A stretch of 64,000 nt of DNA, taken from positions 1,860,001 to 1,924,000 of the forward strand of contig NBBA01000001.1 in NCBI GenBank assembly GCA_002794785.1. Direction: 5' to 3'. Positions 11,520 to 22,020 of this stretch are shown in pieces. The stretch's first letter is position 1. Every line of letters starts with the position of its first letter. The position numbers were made by a program, and so were the translations under genes. The notes below the pieces were generated by a model. The model ran no database searches, had not been told where the DNA came from, and saw only the letters and a list, made by a program, of their open reading frames with translations. This DNA comes from Coniferiporia sulphurascens (taxonomy: Eukaryota > Basidiomycota > Agaricomycetes > Hymenochaetales > Hymenochaetaceae).

Positions 11520-12175
11520 ATGCATATTTTCTCCTTGCGCCGCCGCGATATACCTTGGGAGGTCGTCGATTGCAAGGTGGTTCAGTCCGTGCCAACGTTC
11601 TACGACGATGAGGGTGAGTTAGAGTTTCCTTCATCTTCTTATGACACCGCGCATGATCAATGTGGCTTCATCGCTCTGCGATGACCGTCCTGATCCCCGT
11701 CTCTTCCCCCTCTTATTGTTCATGTTCTAACCCACGCTGCTTTATTTTAGACGTCGACATCATTCGGCTCTCGGCTGCAGAGACCCGTGGAACGTACGTC
11801 TTTGAGCTTCGCGCAGGAGCGAGTAACAGATCTGGAAAGAAGAAAGGCCTCGATTCCTGTGCGGACGCAGCGCTCGGGGGCGAGCAGGGACGTAAGGCGC
11901 TCATCTTCGCGCGTCAGCAGCTCCTTGCTGAAGTCGCGAAGAAGGATTACAATGTACTCCTTCACGAAGGGTGAGTTTACTCAACAAACTGTTCTCTTCC
12001 GACGCAATTGCTGACCTATCTGCGCGTGATTGCTAGATGGAGTCTCACTGTTTTCAGAAGCGGCAAGAAGCTCCGCGTTGAGGTGATATACAGCGGGCGT
12101 GGCGCATTGGCGGCAGGGAAGCCAATACTCGCACATCGCCAGCCACCGTTCATGGAGCTTCTCGGGCCAGCATGA
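11520..12175 (+). CDS. Small uncharacterised protein, three exons
   Basis: Exons 11520-11613, 11751-11970 and 12037-12175 join through GT..AG introns of 137 and 66 nt to give exactly 151 codons (150 residues plus TGA). The frame stays open across both junctions and gives a coherent protein: RDIPWEVVDCKVV, then VDIIRLSAAETRGTYVFEL, then RQQLLAEVAKKDYNVLLHEG, then WSLTVFRSGKKLRVEVIYSG, ending PPFMELLGPA. It has no signal peptide or membrane helix and looks like a compact alpha/beta cytosolic protein. I do not recognise a named family and assign no function. The start is uncertain: the frame is open upstream only to about 11490, where TAA blocks it, so either this ATG or an additional 5' exon is used. 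Confidence 0.7.
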
Positions 12176-14130
12176 AAGGACACGCGGTAGAATGGCGAGG
12201 ACTACTGCGCATTTCTCTATAATATTGCCATTACCGCACTACCCGACCATCACCGTCCAGCTCATCTTCGACTTCTTACTGCGACTTCTCCCAGGGGCTC
12301 AGACTGTATCGGATGCTTAGCGAGCGCGGGATCTGCATGTCCGCGGGGATCGGAGTCTGAACTTGCGAATTGACTTGACGAAGCGACCTCTCAGACTGCC
12401 GTGAGCGCCTGATGCGCTGTGAACGTCGGCGTGCTACGCACCGACGCCGAAATCAGACGACTGTGGCTGCGGCTGCGGACGCTGCGGCGCAGGTTCGGCT
12501 AACTGTCGTAAAATGGCTGCGGTCACCGCAGCACGCTTCGATTTCGATAGCTGACAATCGATCGGCATCGTGTCCGTTCCCCTGGTGGTTCCAAAATCTC
12601 GTTCCGCATACGACTCCTCTTCTGTGTACTCTGATTCCCAATATCACCGCCACTCATCATTTCGATTCTCCTCATCACTCATTGCACCGCCTAGTAGTAC
12701 AGAATCCATCGTGATATCAAATACTGTCAAGTAACTTATTACATATGGTCGTCACCCACCTTCGATCGATCTTTCTTCTTCACTACACTATATTTGTAGA
12801 TTTCCCGCTGGTAGTTTGTACGATAGCATGCAGCTTTATTAAGGCAAAGCAAAGAAGCCACATGTAACTTTACATACATATGTACTCGGATTTCATCCAA
12901 CACTCTTTTTATGTATGATCAAATTAGATACTCCCCGTATTGGAATCGAGAATTGTTCTCTCCGTTCTCGATGCTTCGATGCTCTTTTCTGGCCCATATG
13001 CATGAGCGTGGGGCGTGCAAGGGTGGAATCCTAAAGGCCCGGCGCGTACGGCCCGACGTCCGGGTCCGAGTCCCCAATTGCAGGCTTCGACGTGTTCGTG
13101 TGTTCGCCGCGTATCCATATTCAATCCGCTGATTTACGGGCGCTAAAAGTGAGTTTGTGCACAGTTACAGTTATTATTGTTGACCCAGGAACGACCTCCG
13201 AGTCGACACGGAAGAAAGGGCGATTTGAATTCAAAGAAGTGAAGAAAGATCTAGTACTACAAATGCGGAACTGCCAGTAGTGCGGCACTGCGGCCTGCCG
13301 GTGAGATACTAGGTGCACAATTGCAGTTATTCTGGGAATCACGATATCTTGACTCTTGAAAGTCGATTCCAAGTACAGTACTGCACACACTACTGACTCG
13401 GAACTCGGAAACCTTGGCTTTGTGAAAGGGCTGTTCACCTCTAGCTCAGCTGACCCCCTCCCGGATGGTACCAGACGAGCGTCTAACGTTATTCAAGTTG
13501 GCGTCCACTGCATTAACGTTAATATTGCCCCCGGCGCTAACGTGTTGAAAGCAGTTGCATGCCTACCTCAAGGCAATTAGACCTTGCTCGTATCAACCGC
13601 ACACACCGGACAAGATTGATATTAATTGTGGGGCATCAGCGTTGTAAAAATATTCATATCCGGGGACAGCCTGAGAGTCGGGCTCGGAGGGAATCATGTG
13701 TACGAGGCTTTTCGAGCCGCGACTCGCGAGCGCGTATCGCCGACTTTTCATTTAGACTCTCTAGCGCCTTTTGTTCTCCTCGAGAGAGTGTGCTGATAAG
13801 TATCTGACACAGATATGACTTCGAGTCCGATTATTGCGGGACTGTACTTCATCGGGCTTTCCCGACTCCAATACAGACCATAATCACACATTAAAGTGAA
13901 TGTTGGTTGTGGCCCGTTGCTGGTCGCCTTGCACGATATCTTTCATCTACGAAGCCCCTCCGTTGTATCCCCAAAATAGTACATGCAGATGTTCGCCGAA
14001 GATATTGTCAAGATTTTAGCTTGTACCAGGCGCAATCTATGTGGGGGATTAACCTTGGCTTCTCTAATTCTGTGTTACTCTTATAATGTCAAAATGTAGC
14101 CGCGCCGCAGTCAAGCTTGATTTGCCAATC
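12176..14130. other. Intergenic, no gene recognised
   Basis: About 1.95 kb. A serine-rich open stretch around 12560-12726 resembles a C-terminus but has an in-frame TGA just upstream and no acceptor that could open it, so it is not called as a gene. The rest shows no coding structure I can support. Confidence 0.4.
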
Positions 14131-15439
14131 CTAGACGTCCTTTACGATTTTGCTTGAGGGCCGCATAGCGTATCCTGTCCATGACTAAAGCAAAGAATAC
14201 GTAAGCAAAGGGCAAACGCCGAGTGACGCTTAAGAAATGTCCGGATCTAAAAAAGTAAACGCACCTCATCATACAGCGCGGGGCGCTGAACGCCCAGCAT
14301 CCTCAGACCGAGCCAGAGTACGCCTGCAGTCATGCCACTCCCGCAGCTTGTGATCACGCTCCTCCGCCCCGCCAGCACATCCTCTGCGTTTTGTGCTCCG
14401 AGCGCGCGTACAAGCGCGTCTTGCAGAGCAGGCACGGGCAGGAATGTGGTGTATGTTCCGCCTGAGGGCAGGGTGTGCGTCTGCAGGAAGGCTGAGAAGG
14501 GGAGCGAAAGGGCGTGCGGGATGTGGCCCGATGAGAGTCCTGGGCGTGGCTCAGGGTCCTTACCGGTGAACCTTGAGACAAATCGTTTGATGATCTCTGT
14601 GGACGGGAAGGGAAGATATAAAGGGCGCACCTTCCGTTCGAGCGGGCGTCAAAGACGAGCGCTGCTGTGGGATCCGCATGGGGATCGAGTGCGGCGTTTG
14701 AGACCATCTCCCCGTAGCCTTCCATGTCCATCAGCACGCGCCGGACTTTCCGTACGTTCGTTACTCACTCTTTATGATCTCTTCGTCCAGCGAGGGTTCG
14801 GGATAGCTCGTTTTCTCGGTTCCTGGCGGTCCCAGAGCATCGCTCTCGGCTTCGATGGGGAGCCCCTCTGCCTCCCAAAGGGGTAGCCCGCCATCGAGGA
14901 CGCTCGAGTTCGCGTGCCCAAACGCACGAAACATGAATAGCGCGCGTGGCGAGGAGAAGACGCCGTGCGAGTCGTAGCTGAGCAAGACAGGACGCGCTCA
15001 GGACCTACGCGTATGGAGACGTAAAGCCGACGTACAGAACGACATGCGTATCAGGCCTGATGCCAAACGACTCTGCAACACACCACGATACCTGTATCAG
15101 CAACTGTCCGCCACAGATGAAAATGAGGCACCCACCACACGCCCGTGCAAACTGCGACGCATCTGGCATCATGTGCTTTAAACCGAGCTCGTTTTCACTA
15201 GCAACTCCATCGAGGTCGAGGAAACGAGCGCCAGGCAGGCGGCGCCGCGCGAACTCGTCGCGTGCATGGCGCGGTGAATTCGGCATGTGCCAGCTAGCAT
15301 CGAGCGCGACGACCTTTGCATGGTCAGATGCAGCGGCGGCTTTCAGCTCGTGCGGTGAGAGGAGAAAGGGCGCCTGCCTGCTGGTGGACATGCTGCGGGC
15401 GAGGGAGACGCGACGAGCTGGTCTTAGGAGGAAGGACAT
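14131..15439 (-). CDS. Two-domain rhodanese: thiosulfate / 3-mercaptopyruvate sulfurtransferase
   Basis: The N-terminal about 30 residues (MSFLLRPARRVSLARSMSTS) are rich in Arg and Ser without acids, which suggests a mitochondrial presequence. The first, inactive rhodanese domain includes VVALDASWHMPN and ARFLDLDGVAS. The second includes LVFDARS, SGHIPHALSLPFS and the catalytic loop ITSCGSGMTAG, where the Cys carries the persulfide. CGSGMTA is closer to mercaptopyruvate-type loops (CGSGVTA) than to the CRKGVTA form of animal thiosulfate enzymes. The last exon reads SWTGYAMRPSSKIVKDV with TAG at 14131-14133, reached by an intron after LYDE. Resolved introns include 15073-15136. An in-frame ATG at 15460 is possible, but 15439 has the better context (GCCATGT). 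It is divergent from the Mpv17 gene. Confidence 0.9.
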
Positions 15440-15457
15440 GGCGAAGGCGCAGTGGGT

Positions 15458-15465
15458 CATGTGAT
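15458..15465. promoter_or_regulatory. RTCACRTG-type octamer (ATCACATG) before sulfurtransferase gene
   Basis: The minus strand reads ATCACATG, a variant of the octamer found in other divergent promoters of this window. It lies only about 19 bp from the chosen ATG and overlaps the alternative upstream ATG, so it may be fortuitous. Confidence 0.3.
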
Positions 15466-15654
15466 GAAATGAGCCTTAGCTACTCAAACTTCCGGATAAG
15501 GCAACCACGATGGATTGAATGACATCATTCCCACGGACTACTAAATATATTGGAAGCCGCTCCTCTGCGCCGTCACCCTGGCCGGGACGCGCCACTGGCG
15601 GAGTCCGTCTGGATGTGCATATCTAGTCGTCAGACTCCCCTCTCCCCCTTGTTC

Positions 15655-16509
15655 ATGGCCTCCATCGCCTTTGCTGTTCGCGCATACCAGCATAGTTTTG
15701 ACTCTCGTCCATACACAACTCTCGCTCTCACAAATGGCGCGTTCTCCACCCTCGGCGACGCTGTCGCTCAGCTCACTGAGATCCTGGTACGTAGAGTCGT
15801 TCGTATAGAATCAGGAAAGAAGGCTCACAGTGTACTGTCGCAGATGGCAAAACCGGTCGAACATGAGGACACGTTCAAGTACGATCCCCAACGCACTCTC
15901 CGCTTCTTCACATTCGGCTTCGCCATGGGTCTGTCGTCTTTGAACCATTTCACTCTCGTTTTTCATTTACTCATCTCCTTCGACCCAGGTCCACTTATCG
16001 GCCGCTGGAACAAGTTCCTCGAGCTACGCTTTCCTTTGCGCAAAGCCGGTTCCCGCCCTGGGCTCCACGCCTTCTCTCCACTCGCGGCGGGCGTGCAATT
16101 CGGGGCTGGTGCCGCGTCCCCGACCTCCGCTGTTGGAGTGCGCATCGGACGCGCGCCAGGCGCCAGCGGACTCGCAGTCGCAAAACGCGTCGCGGCCGAC
16201 CAGCTGTTCATGGCCCCCTTAGGACTCGCGCTCTTCTTGGGATCCATGGGCGTCATGGAAGCCGAGCGCGGGCACGCCAAATCGCATGTACGCCATAAAT
16301 TCACCGACCTGTACGGCAGCGCGCTCTCTGCGAACTGGCGAGTGTGGCCGCTCGCGCAAGTTGTCAACTTCCGGTATATGCCACTCGCGTATCGCGTGCC
16401 CTTCCAGGCGACCTGTGGTGTCTTCTGGAACCTATACTTGTCACTTCTCAATTCACGCGGTAACATTAAGGAACACGAAAACGAAGCTATACGCGATACT
16501 GTTGGCTAG
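15655..16509 (+). CDS. Mpv17/PMP22 family membrane protein (Sym1-like)
   Basis: Starts MASIAFAVRAYQHSFDSRPY. The family pattern is clear: N-terminal YTTLALTNGAFSTLGDAVAQ, PQRTLRFFTFGFAMGPLIGR, DQLFMAPLGLALFLGSMG, then the C-terminal signature NWRVWPLAQVVNFRYMPLAY followed by WNLYLS. Four hydrophobic helices are expected, with location in the mitochondrial inner membrane or peroxisome. Two introns, 15787-15843 (57 nt) and 15929-15988 (60 nt), are removed to give 245 residues. Both are multiples of three without a stop, so the unspliced frame also stays open. An insert of about 40 residues rich in Gly, Ala, Ser and Pro separates the second and third helices. Members shape inner-membrane permeability; the transported species is not settled. 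Confidence 0.88.
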   Translation: MASIAFAVRAYQHSFDSRPYTTLALTNGAFSTLGDAVAQLTEILVRRVVRIESGKKAHSVLSQMAKPVEHEDTFKYDPQRTLRFFTFGFAMGLSSLNHFTLVFHLLISFDPGPLIGRWNKFLELRFPLRKAGSRPGLHAFSPLAAGVQFGAGAASPTSAVGVRIGRAPGASGLAVAKRVAADQLFMAPLGLALFLGSMGVMEAERGHAKSHVRHKFTDLYGSALSANWRVWPLAQVVNFRYMPLAYRVPFQATCGVFWNLYLSLLNSRGNIKEHENEAIRDTVG

Positions 16510-17149
16510 CTAGACGTCTGTTTGCTCCCCTCCCCTCTGCCCCCTTCAAAAGACCGCCATGGGAACATGCCGCAAGATCTAGAAGGTTCCCTCTTCCTCT
16601 AAAATCCTTCCTCGTAATTCCATACTTGCCTTACTCTTGTCCCTAAAGCTTCTTATTGATCCTTATTACTTCAAGACTGCTGTAACTGTATCATTAGCTC
16701 TTTTCTTCATTATCTTCAGAACACATTGTCCTTCAAGCTCTATCTTTTCATCTCCTCATTAGTTTGCCTTCCTTTTTTTCCACGAACGTACGATAGCAGC
16801 ATTACTAGCATTACGAAAAGTAGCAGTCATACACGAAATAGAAAGCACGAAATAACCATCAATCGTAACGCTCCAGGCCTCCATGCGAGAACTTGATAAT
16901 TATGATTCCCTCTCGCTAGTACCGGGGTTTCGCATCTTCCTTTGTTGTAAGAATCGCCGAACCGGCGTTCTTTGCTAAGCACACAGGGGTGCAAAATACA
17001 GAAAGACCGTATGAAACCAAAAAAAGAGAAGAATTCTAGCCTGTACATACAGCACAACAAAATGCAATCGTATAGGTTACTTTTATACTCCACTCCACCT
17101 CCTTTTCCCTTTAACACCGCGAGAAATGGACCCAGACAGTCTGCGGGTT
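16510..17149. other. Intergenic between convergent Mpv17-like and Utp4 genes
   Basis: 640 bp between two gene 3' ends, T-rich on the plus strand after the Mpv17-like stop, as expected for the two 3' UTRs and terminators. No gene seen. Confidence 0.45.
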
Positions 17150-20100
17150 TTACGACCCGTACCGTGGCTTGAAGAACGCAGGCGGCAGTGCGTTCAACAT
17201 GTCCACGAGCGGCCGCTCTACGACGAGCAGCTCGCCTGCACCGAGGAAATCCGCACGCAGGATCGGTCGGTAGCGCGTTACGAGCCGGAAATTGCTCAGT
17301 GCGTCCGCTTCTGCGTCTGCGTCGCCCTCTGCGCCTTCCTCATCGTCGTTGTCGTCACCGTTGTCGGTTGCAGTCTTGCCTGACGGTGCACCGCGTTTCG
17401 AACCGGGGACGGAAGAAGGGGCAGGCCCGTCGCGCCGTCGCTTCTTGACGAACCCGCCCCAGCCGACTGGCCCGTCGAGCGTCACGCGGCAGAGCCACGT
17501 CGCGCCCCAGAACAACGCGTGGCGCCCTCCCCCGGAACCAGGGGCGTTTGAAGTGGGTAAGGAAGACGAGGGCGCGTCCGGCTCGATGGTGACGCCGAGT
17601 ACACTATCGTGTAGACCCGTCCAGCGGCGCGGCAGGCGCGCGCGCTGTGTGAGGTGAGCTGCCCAGCTTGGGAACCGCCGCGTCTCGACGTCGAACACCG
17701 CGAGCGTCGCGTCCGCGTGCGACATCAGTAGAAGTGTTGCGTTTGCGCTGGAGCTTGAATGTGCGGAGAGAGAGGAGGAAGGGGAGAATGCGAATGCGGT
17801 AATGCGGGCGGGTGAGGTTGGTAGGGTGGTGTGGTGCTGCAAAAAAAAAAAAAACAGAAGTTAGAGGAGTGTACCCTTATTTCGTTTAGATAAGTAGGAA
17901 AACTGTACCTGTACGGCGTCTAGATTGAAAATATGTGTTCGACACCGATCGTCTGCTGTCGCAAGCCATTGACCGTCGGGACTGAACGTCATGCGCGTCA
18001 CAAGGGCGCGCGACTCGTCGTCGTCTTCCTCCGGGTCACTTTCAGCGTCCTCCTTCGCTTCACCATCACCCATCTCCACATCCCCGCTCTCGTCCGCACC
18101 ATCCCCCTCCCTGCTGACACTAGAGCGGCCTGGCATCTCTTTAACAAGACGCCCAAATACTGCACCGCGCTGCGCATGATGCTCGAAGCACCTCAGCACT
18201 CGAGGTTCTGGCCGCCCTGCGTCCGTACGGCCGGTAAGGTCCACAATGAGCACGCGCGCGCTTCGTGTGCCCGCGAGTACGAGACGCCCACTGTCCGGCG
18301 CGAAGCCGAGCGACGATGCGCCCTCTAATGGTATGAGGTGTTGCATGAGTACAGATACGAGTGACTTCACACGTCGCGGTCGTAGGGAGCCACTCGTATC
18401 GGAGGAAGGGGAAGATAGCTCAAAGAGCTTCACCTCATATACGTCTGAGACTGCAAGCCATCGCCCATCGTCCGACACTGCACTTGCGCATAGGTTTGTT
18501 GTCGTGTCTAACTCCATATCGAGGAGCTTCTCATAGCCGCACTCTTCGTCTCCGCCCTCAGGTCTACCCTTCGTCGGTCCCTCGTCACCAGCGTCCTCGT
18601 TATCGATCGCCATTGCCTCCGCAGCGCGCAGATCTGCCTCGAGCGCGCTCGCGACCCGCGCGCGCCCAAGGATGCGCCATACGCTCACGCTAGTATCGCG
18701 GGCGCATACGACAAGGCGCGCCGCGGGCGCAACGGACACTGCTGGTATGAGTCCTGTCGGATACGTGACGCGTCGGTGATACGCGTCCTCAAACGTCGTT
18801 ACTGCGCTCGTTGCAAGAGGATTGAGCATACGCGGTCCCGCACTCGCCGAAGCGCACGGGGCGAGGACGAGTGACGCGTCAAGCCCACCTGAAGCGAGGA
18901 TAGGGGCAATGCCGGCGAATGGATTGGGTGTAGATGAGAAAGAAGGGGCGCGAAGAGTAGATGTATTTATAGGAAGGTAGGGAGGCCAGACAGCAAGCGC
19001 ACGGACGTCGTGCGAATGCATGCGCTTGGCTGTGGATTGCACCCAACGGGACGTTGGTCGCAGACCCTTTTTGGCAGTCTTGTCCGGGTTAGAGAACTTG
19101 ACCTGTGTGAAGAGACAGACCTTCTGATCTACGCCAGAGGTGAAAACTGAATTTCCGTCCTAGGGAGGAACATAAATATATAATGATTCGCATTAGAAAA
19201 AAAACGGGAACATACGGGTCCAATGGCTAAACAGAGCACGTCGGCTCCATGTGCCGAGAAACTGTGAAGTTGCGTGCACGTCCTCGAGTCCCAGAACTTC
19301 ACGATACCTAACGAGTCCCCTGAAGCAATAGTGCCATCCCTGTTTTTAAATTGAAAACTGAGCATACTTCCCGAGCGATCGAGCGAAAGAACACGTACGC
19401 AAGAGTACCCACTGCCCATACCAGCGTCTGCTCACCGCGCACCTTATCTGTACCCATCCTATCGAGCACCCTCCCCGTCTTCACGTCCCACTTTCTCAGG
19501 CTGCTGTCCGATCCGCCCGTCACGAGCCATTCATCCGACCATTCATCGTCATCGTCATCATCGCTGCTCTCACTGGAATCTCCCCCTTCATTAGCGGTCT
19601 TCCCCTTGTCTTTGTTTTGCTTTTGCGCAGGAGACGGGGGTGGGACGGGCGGCCCCCATGCAATGCTGAGTACGCGACACTTGACGCGGTCAAAGCGGCG
19701 GGAGTGTTCAAACGCGCCACCGGCGATGTCAAGCAGACGCAGGCATCCGTCTTCGCACCCAAGCGCGAGCAATGTATTTGCCGGGTTAACGGCCAGACTC
19801 CAAATTGCGCCACCTTGCAAATTTAGTGTACGCTAGAGTGTTTATTTAAAAGCGTTAATAAAGAAGGAACCACAAGCGGAGTTGAAGAGAGCTCACAAGA
19901 ACGGTACCTGTTGCCAAGTCCCACTCGACGAGTTCACTCCCACCGCCCGCACTGAACAGGCGGAGGTCTTCTAAGCCCGGAACTTCATTGTGAGCATGTA
20001 GGTGAGGGTGTTTCAATGCGAACGCTAGGGAGTCTACTTTCGATGGGTTCGGGCCGTGTAAAATCTGAACACCATTCCAGCACGTAAGAAAAGCATCAAG

Positions 20101-20435
20101 AGAAGATGAAGGCGAGTAAGACGAACTTTCGACAGAACCCACGCCTGGGGGGACTGTGCCTCCCGCTCTTGCTCGTGAACCGATGCAGCCCATTCCGAAA
20201 GTTCAATATTTCCATTTGCGCGCCCTACAGCGAGCGCACCAAACCGCCGCCGGTTTCGTGCAGCCGTGTTCTTCGACCGCGCGGACCTGCTTGCATGTAA
20301 GGAGGGGAGCGCGAGGGGCGGGAAAGCGATGGCGGTTATAGCAGCAGGCGTATAGTCGACGAAACGGCAGCGGTGTACAGCAAGTGCATGTCCGGTCTGT
20401 GCTTGCGAAGCAGCCGGAGTCGCTGGGACCGGCAT
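17150..20435 (-). CDS. UTP4: U3 snoRNP / t-UTP WD40 protein Utp4 (cirhin)
   Basis: Starts MPVPATPAASQAQTG. WD-repeat blades run along the whole length: VHRCRFVDYTPAAITAIAF, GALAVGRANGNIELSEW, LFSAGGGSELVEWDLATG, GGAIWSLAVNPANTLLALG, GIVKFWDSRTC, VTRMTFSPDGQWLATADD and others. The C-terminal end, RYRPILRADFLGAGELLVVE followed by PPAFFKPRYGS, is typical of Utp4. The protein is part of the t-UTP subcomplex of the small-subunit processome in the nucleolus, needed for early 18S rRNA processing and linked to rDNA transcription. Acidic low-complexity inserts (SSESSDDDDDDEWSDEW; DPEEDDDES) sit between blades. Several introns are present, for example before HHTTLPTSPARI and after LDAVQ. It is divergent from TIM10 with 220 bp between starts. 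Confidence 0.93.
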
Positions 20436-20557
20436 AACTGTGAGGAGTCGAAAGAAATGAAGAATTACAAGATTTAGCAAAGCATTGCTGCACAGCGGGC
20501 AAGCAAGAAATTGTTCAGAAAATTTGGGAAAAGTCGAAAGTGCGCGGGACCGTTTAG

Positions 20558-20565
20558 CACGTGAC
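20558..20565. promoter_or_regulatory. GTCACGTG octamer in UTP4/TIM10 divergent promoter
   Basis: The plus strand reads CACGTGAC, so the minus strand reads GTCACGTG, an E-box with the extension preferred by Cbf1-type bHLH factors (RTCACRTG). It lies 123 bp from the UTP4 start and about 90 bp from the TIM10 start. Confidence 0.5.
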
Positions 20566-20655
20566 CACTTTCTTCACTTTCAAGTTTCCCGAGTTCCTCA
20601 GACTCAAGACTCCAAACGACACCGACGTCGACGCCGACAAGCACACTCTATAGTC

Positions 20656-21063
20656 ATGTCGTTTCTCCGAGGCTCAGCTCCCCCAGCAGGTGGAATTAAC
20701 CCAGAGCGCATTGAGCTCGCCAGCGCTGAGTCCGTACCCGTATTGCTTCTGAAAATTGCAACCTGACAGCGCACCGACCAGGCTGGACATGATCACGGAT
20801 GTGTTCAACCGTCTCGTCTCGTCAGTATCTCCTCTTCATTTCGTATATTCCTAATCTCATGTTTTATATTCCACAGGACATGCTACACCAAGTGTATTGG
20901 CACGCGGTTTACGGAGGCAGACCTCAACAAGGGCGAGAGCGTCTGTGTCGACCGCTGCGTGGCCAAATTCTTCGAAGTTAACAAGAAGGTTGGCGAGAAG
21001 ATGCAGCAAATGGGGGCGGGCGCGCAGGCGAGCGGTGCCGGGAGCTCTTTTACATCCCTCTAA
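20656..21063 (+). CDS. TIM10: Mitochondrial intermembrane-space chaperone Tim10
   Basis: Three exons. The introns are 20730-20781 (52 nt) and a second one ending at the AG before ACATGC near 20879. The protein starts [20 protein letters not shown], then [20 protein letters not shown] and [20 protein letters not shown], ending [10 protein letters not shown] with TAA at 21061-21063. It is about 90 residues and has the twin CX3C motif (CYTKC and CVDRC), which is oxidised by the Mia40 relay. With Tim9 it forms the hexamer that escorts carrier and other hydrophobic proteins across the intermembrane space to TIM22. The [11 protein letters not shown] segment is typical of Tim10 rather than Tim9. Confidence 0.93.
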
Positions 21064-21387
21064 TTTATCCACCTCCTTGCTTTCGTTCACGCGTCCCTTT
21101 ACTTCCCGTGCCTCGCGTATTTACCGAATATCATAGACGAAGCTCGACGCATCCCACCTTACGACTGCAACGGCAGGATATAGCCTTTACTCCTGCTATA
21201 CATGTACGCACATATAATTGCCACATTACTGGTATTCACACATGCACACGGGGTCCAAGAGGAAAGAGGGGTGTACAACATTAAGACAAAATCCAGAAAT
21301 TCTAAGCAAGTGGTGTGATCAAAGCCAAGAGGCGGAGGAAAGCATCCGGAGGGAAGACGGCACGACGCGGCGTAATAGATACTACGT
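21064..21387. other. Intergenic between convergent TIM10 and zinc-finger gene
   Basis: 324 bp shared by two 3' ends. No gene seen. Confidence 0.4.
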
Positions 21388-21784
21388 CTAGAAGCATTCG
21401 TCTTTGGTCTTGCTATGTTTGTTCTGCGCGTGCTCGACGAGTCTTTACCGACCGAGCGACCGAGTCAGTTTTCCAGTCATGGTCCGGGAAATAATACAAT
21501 ACTTACTGCGGTTCACGGGTCGTCAGCATCTAGACGATCGGGAATCACAAACGCGTTAGGCGCCAGAACCGTTCGGGGAGAAAGCGGCACTCACAAAAGG
21601 CTGTTTGCAGACTTTGCAAACGATGTTCTTGGCGGCCTCGTTCACTTTCAGCTGACTCTTGCCACCCTTGCCTCCACTTTTGTCTGAGCGCTCGCGGCGC
21701 TGTTGTGCTTTGGCGCCCTGTAGTCGGTAACGTTAGAGAAGGTGTGGGGGATAGGGAGAGAAAAAAAGGACGAACGTTACCCAT
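21388..21784 (-). CDS. Small C2H2 zinc-finger protein, ZNF706/4F5-like
   Basis: Reassembled from four short exons separated by GT..AG introns: MGN, then GAKAQQRRERSDKSGG onward to NIVCKVCKQPF, then MLTTREPQ, then LVEHAQNKHSKTKDECF with TAG at 21388-21390. It is about 70 residues. The N-terminal half is very rich in Lys, Arg, Gln and Gly, and the C-terminal half is a single C2H2 finger (CKVC ... HAQNKH). That is the layout of the small zinc-finger/4F5 family that includes human ZNF706. Its role is not well defined; family members are small basic nucleic-acid-associated proteins. The first donor is GTTCGT, slightly unusual. It is divergent from the threonine aldolase gene. Confidence 0.75.
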
Positions 21785-21918
21785 AATAAAGAGAAAGAGA
21801 CAAGTATGAAGGAGAAAGAAAGAGACGGGGACGGAGAGGAAAGCGGGCAGTGCACAGGCAAACGTAAGGACTTGCTGTATTGAATTTCTTTTGCGAGGCA
21901 AAAGCTAATGAGAACGAG

Positions 21919-21926
21919 CACGTGAC
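21919..21926. promoter_or_regulatory. GTCACGTG octamer in zinc-finger/threonine aldolase promoter
   Basis: The plus strand reads CACGTGAC. It lies 135 bp from the zinc-finger start and about 95 bp before the threonine aldolase start. This is the same element as at 20558. Confidence 0.45.
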
Positions 21927-22020
21927 GTAACCGCGTATACTATTTCCACAGTTTGACTCACACCAGAAGGCTTAAATATGTGAGCCATGTGCATATAAGC
22001 AGCCGCCGTTGGTAAGCCGC

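Noticed and set aside
12500..12729. Serine-rich open stretch ending SSTESIVISNTVK, resembling a gene C-terminus
   Set aside because: An in-frame TGA lies just upstream and no AG acceptor between it and the open part could join an upstream exon. At most a remnant.
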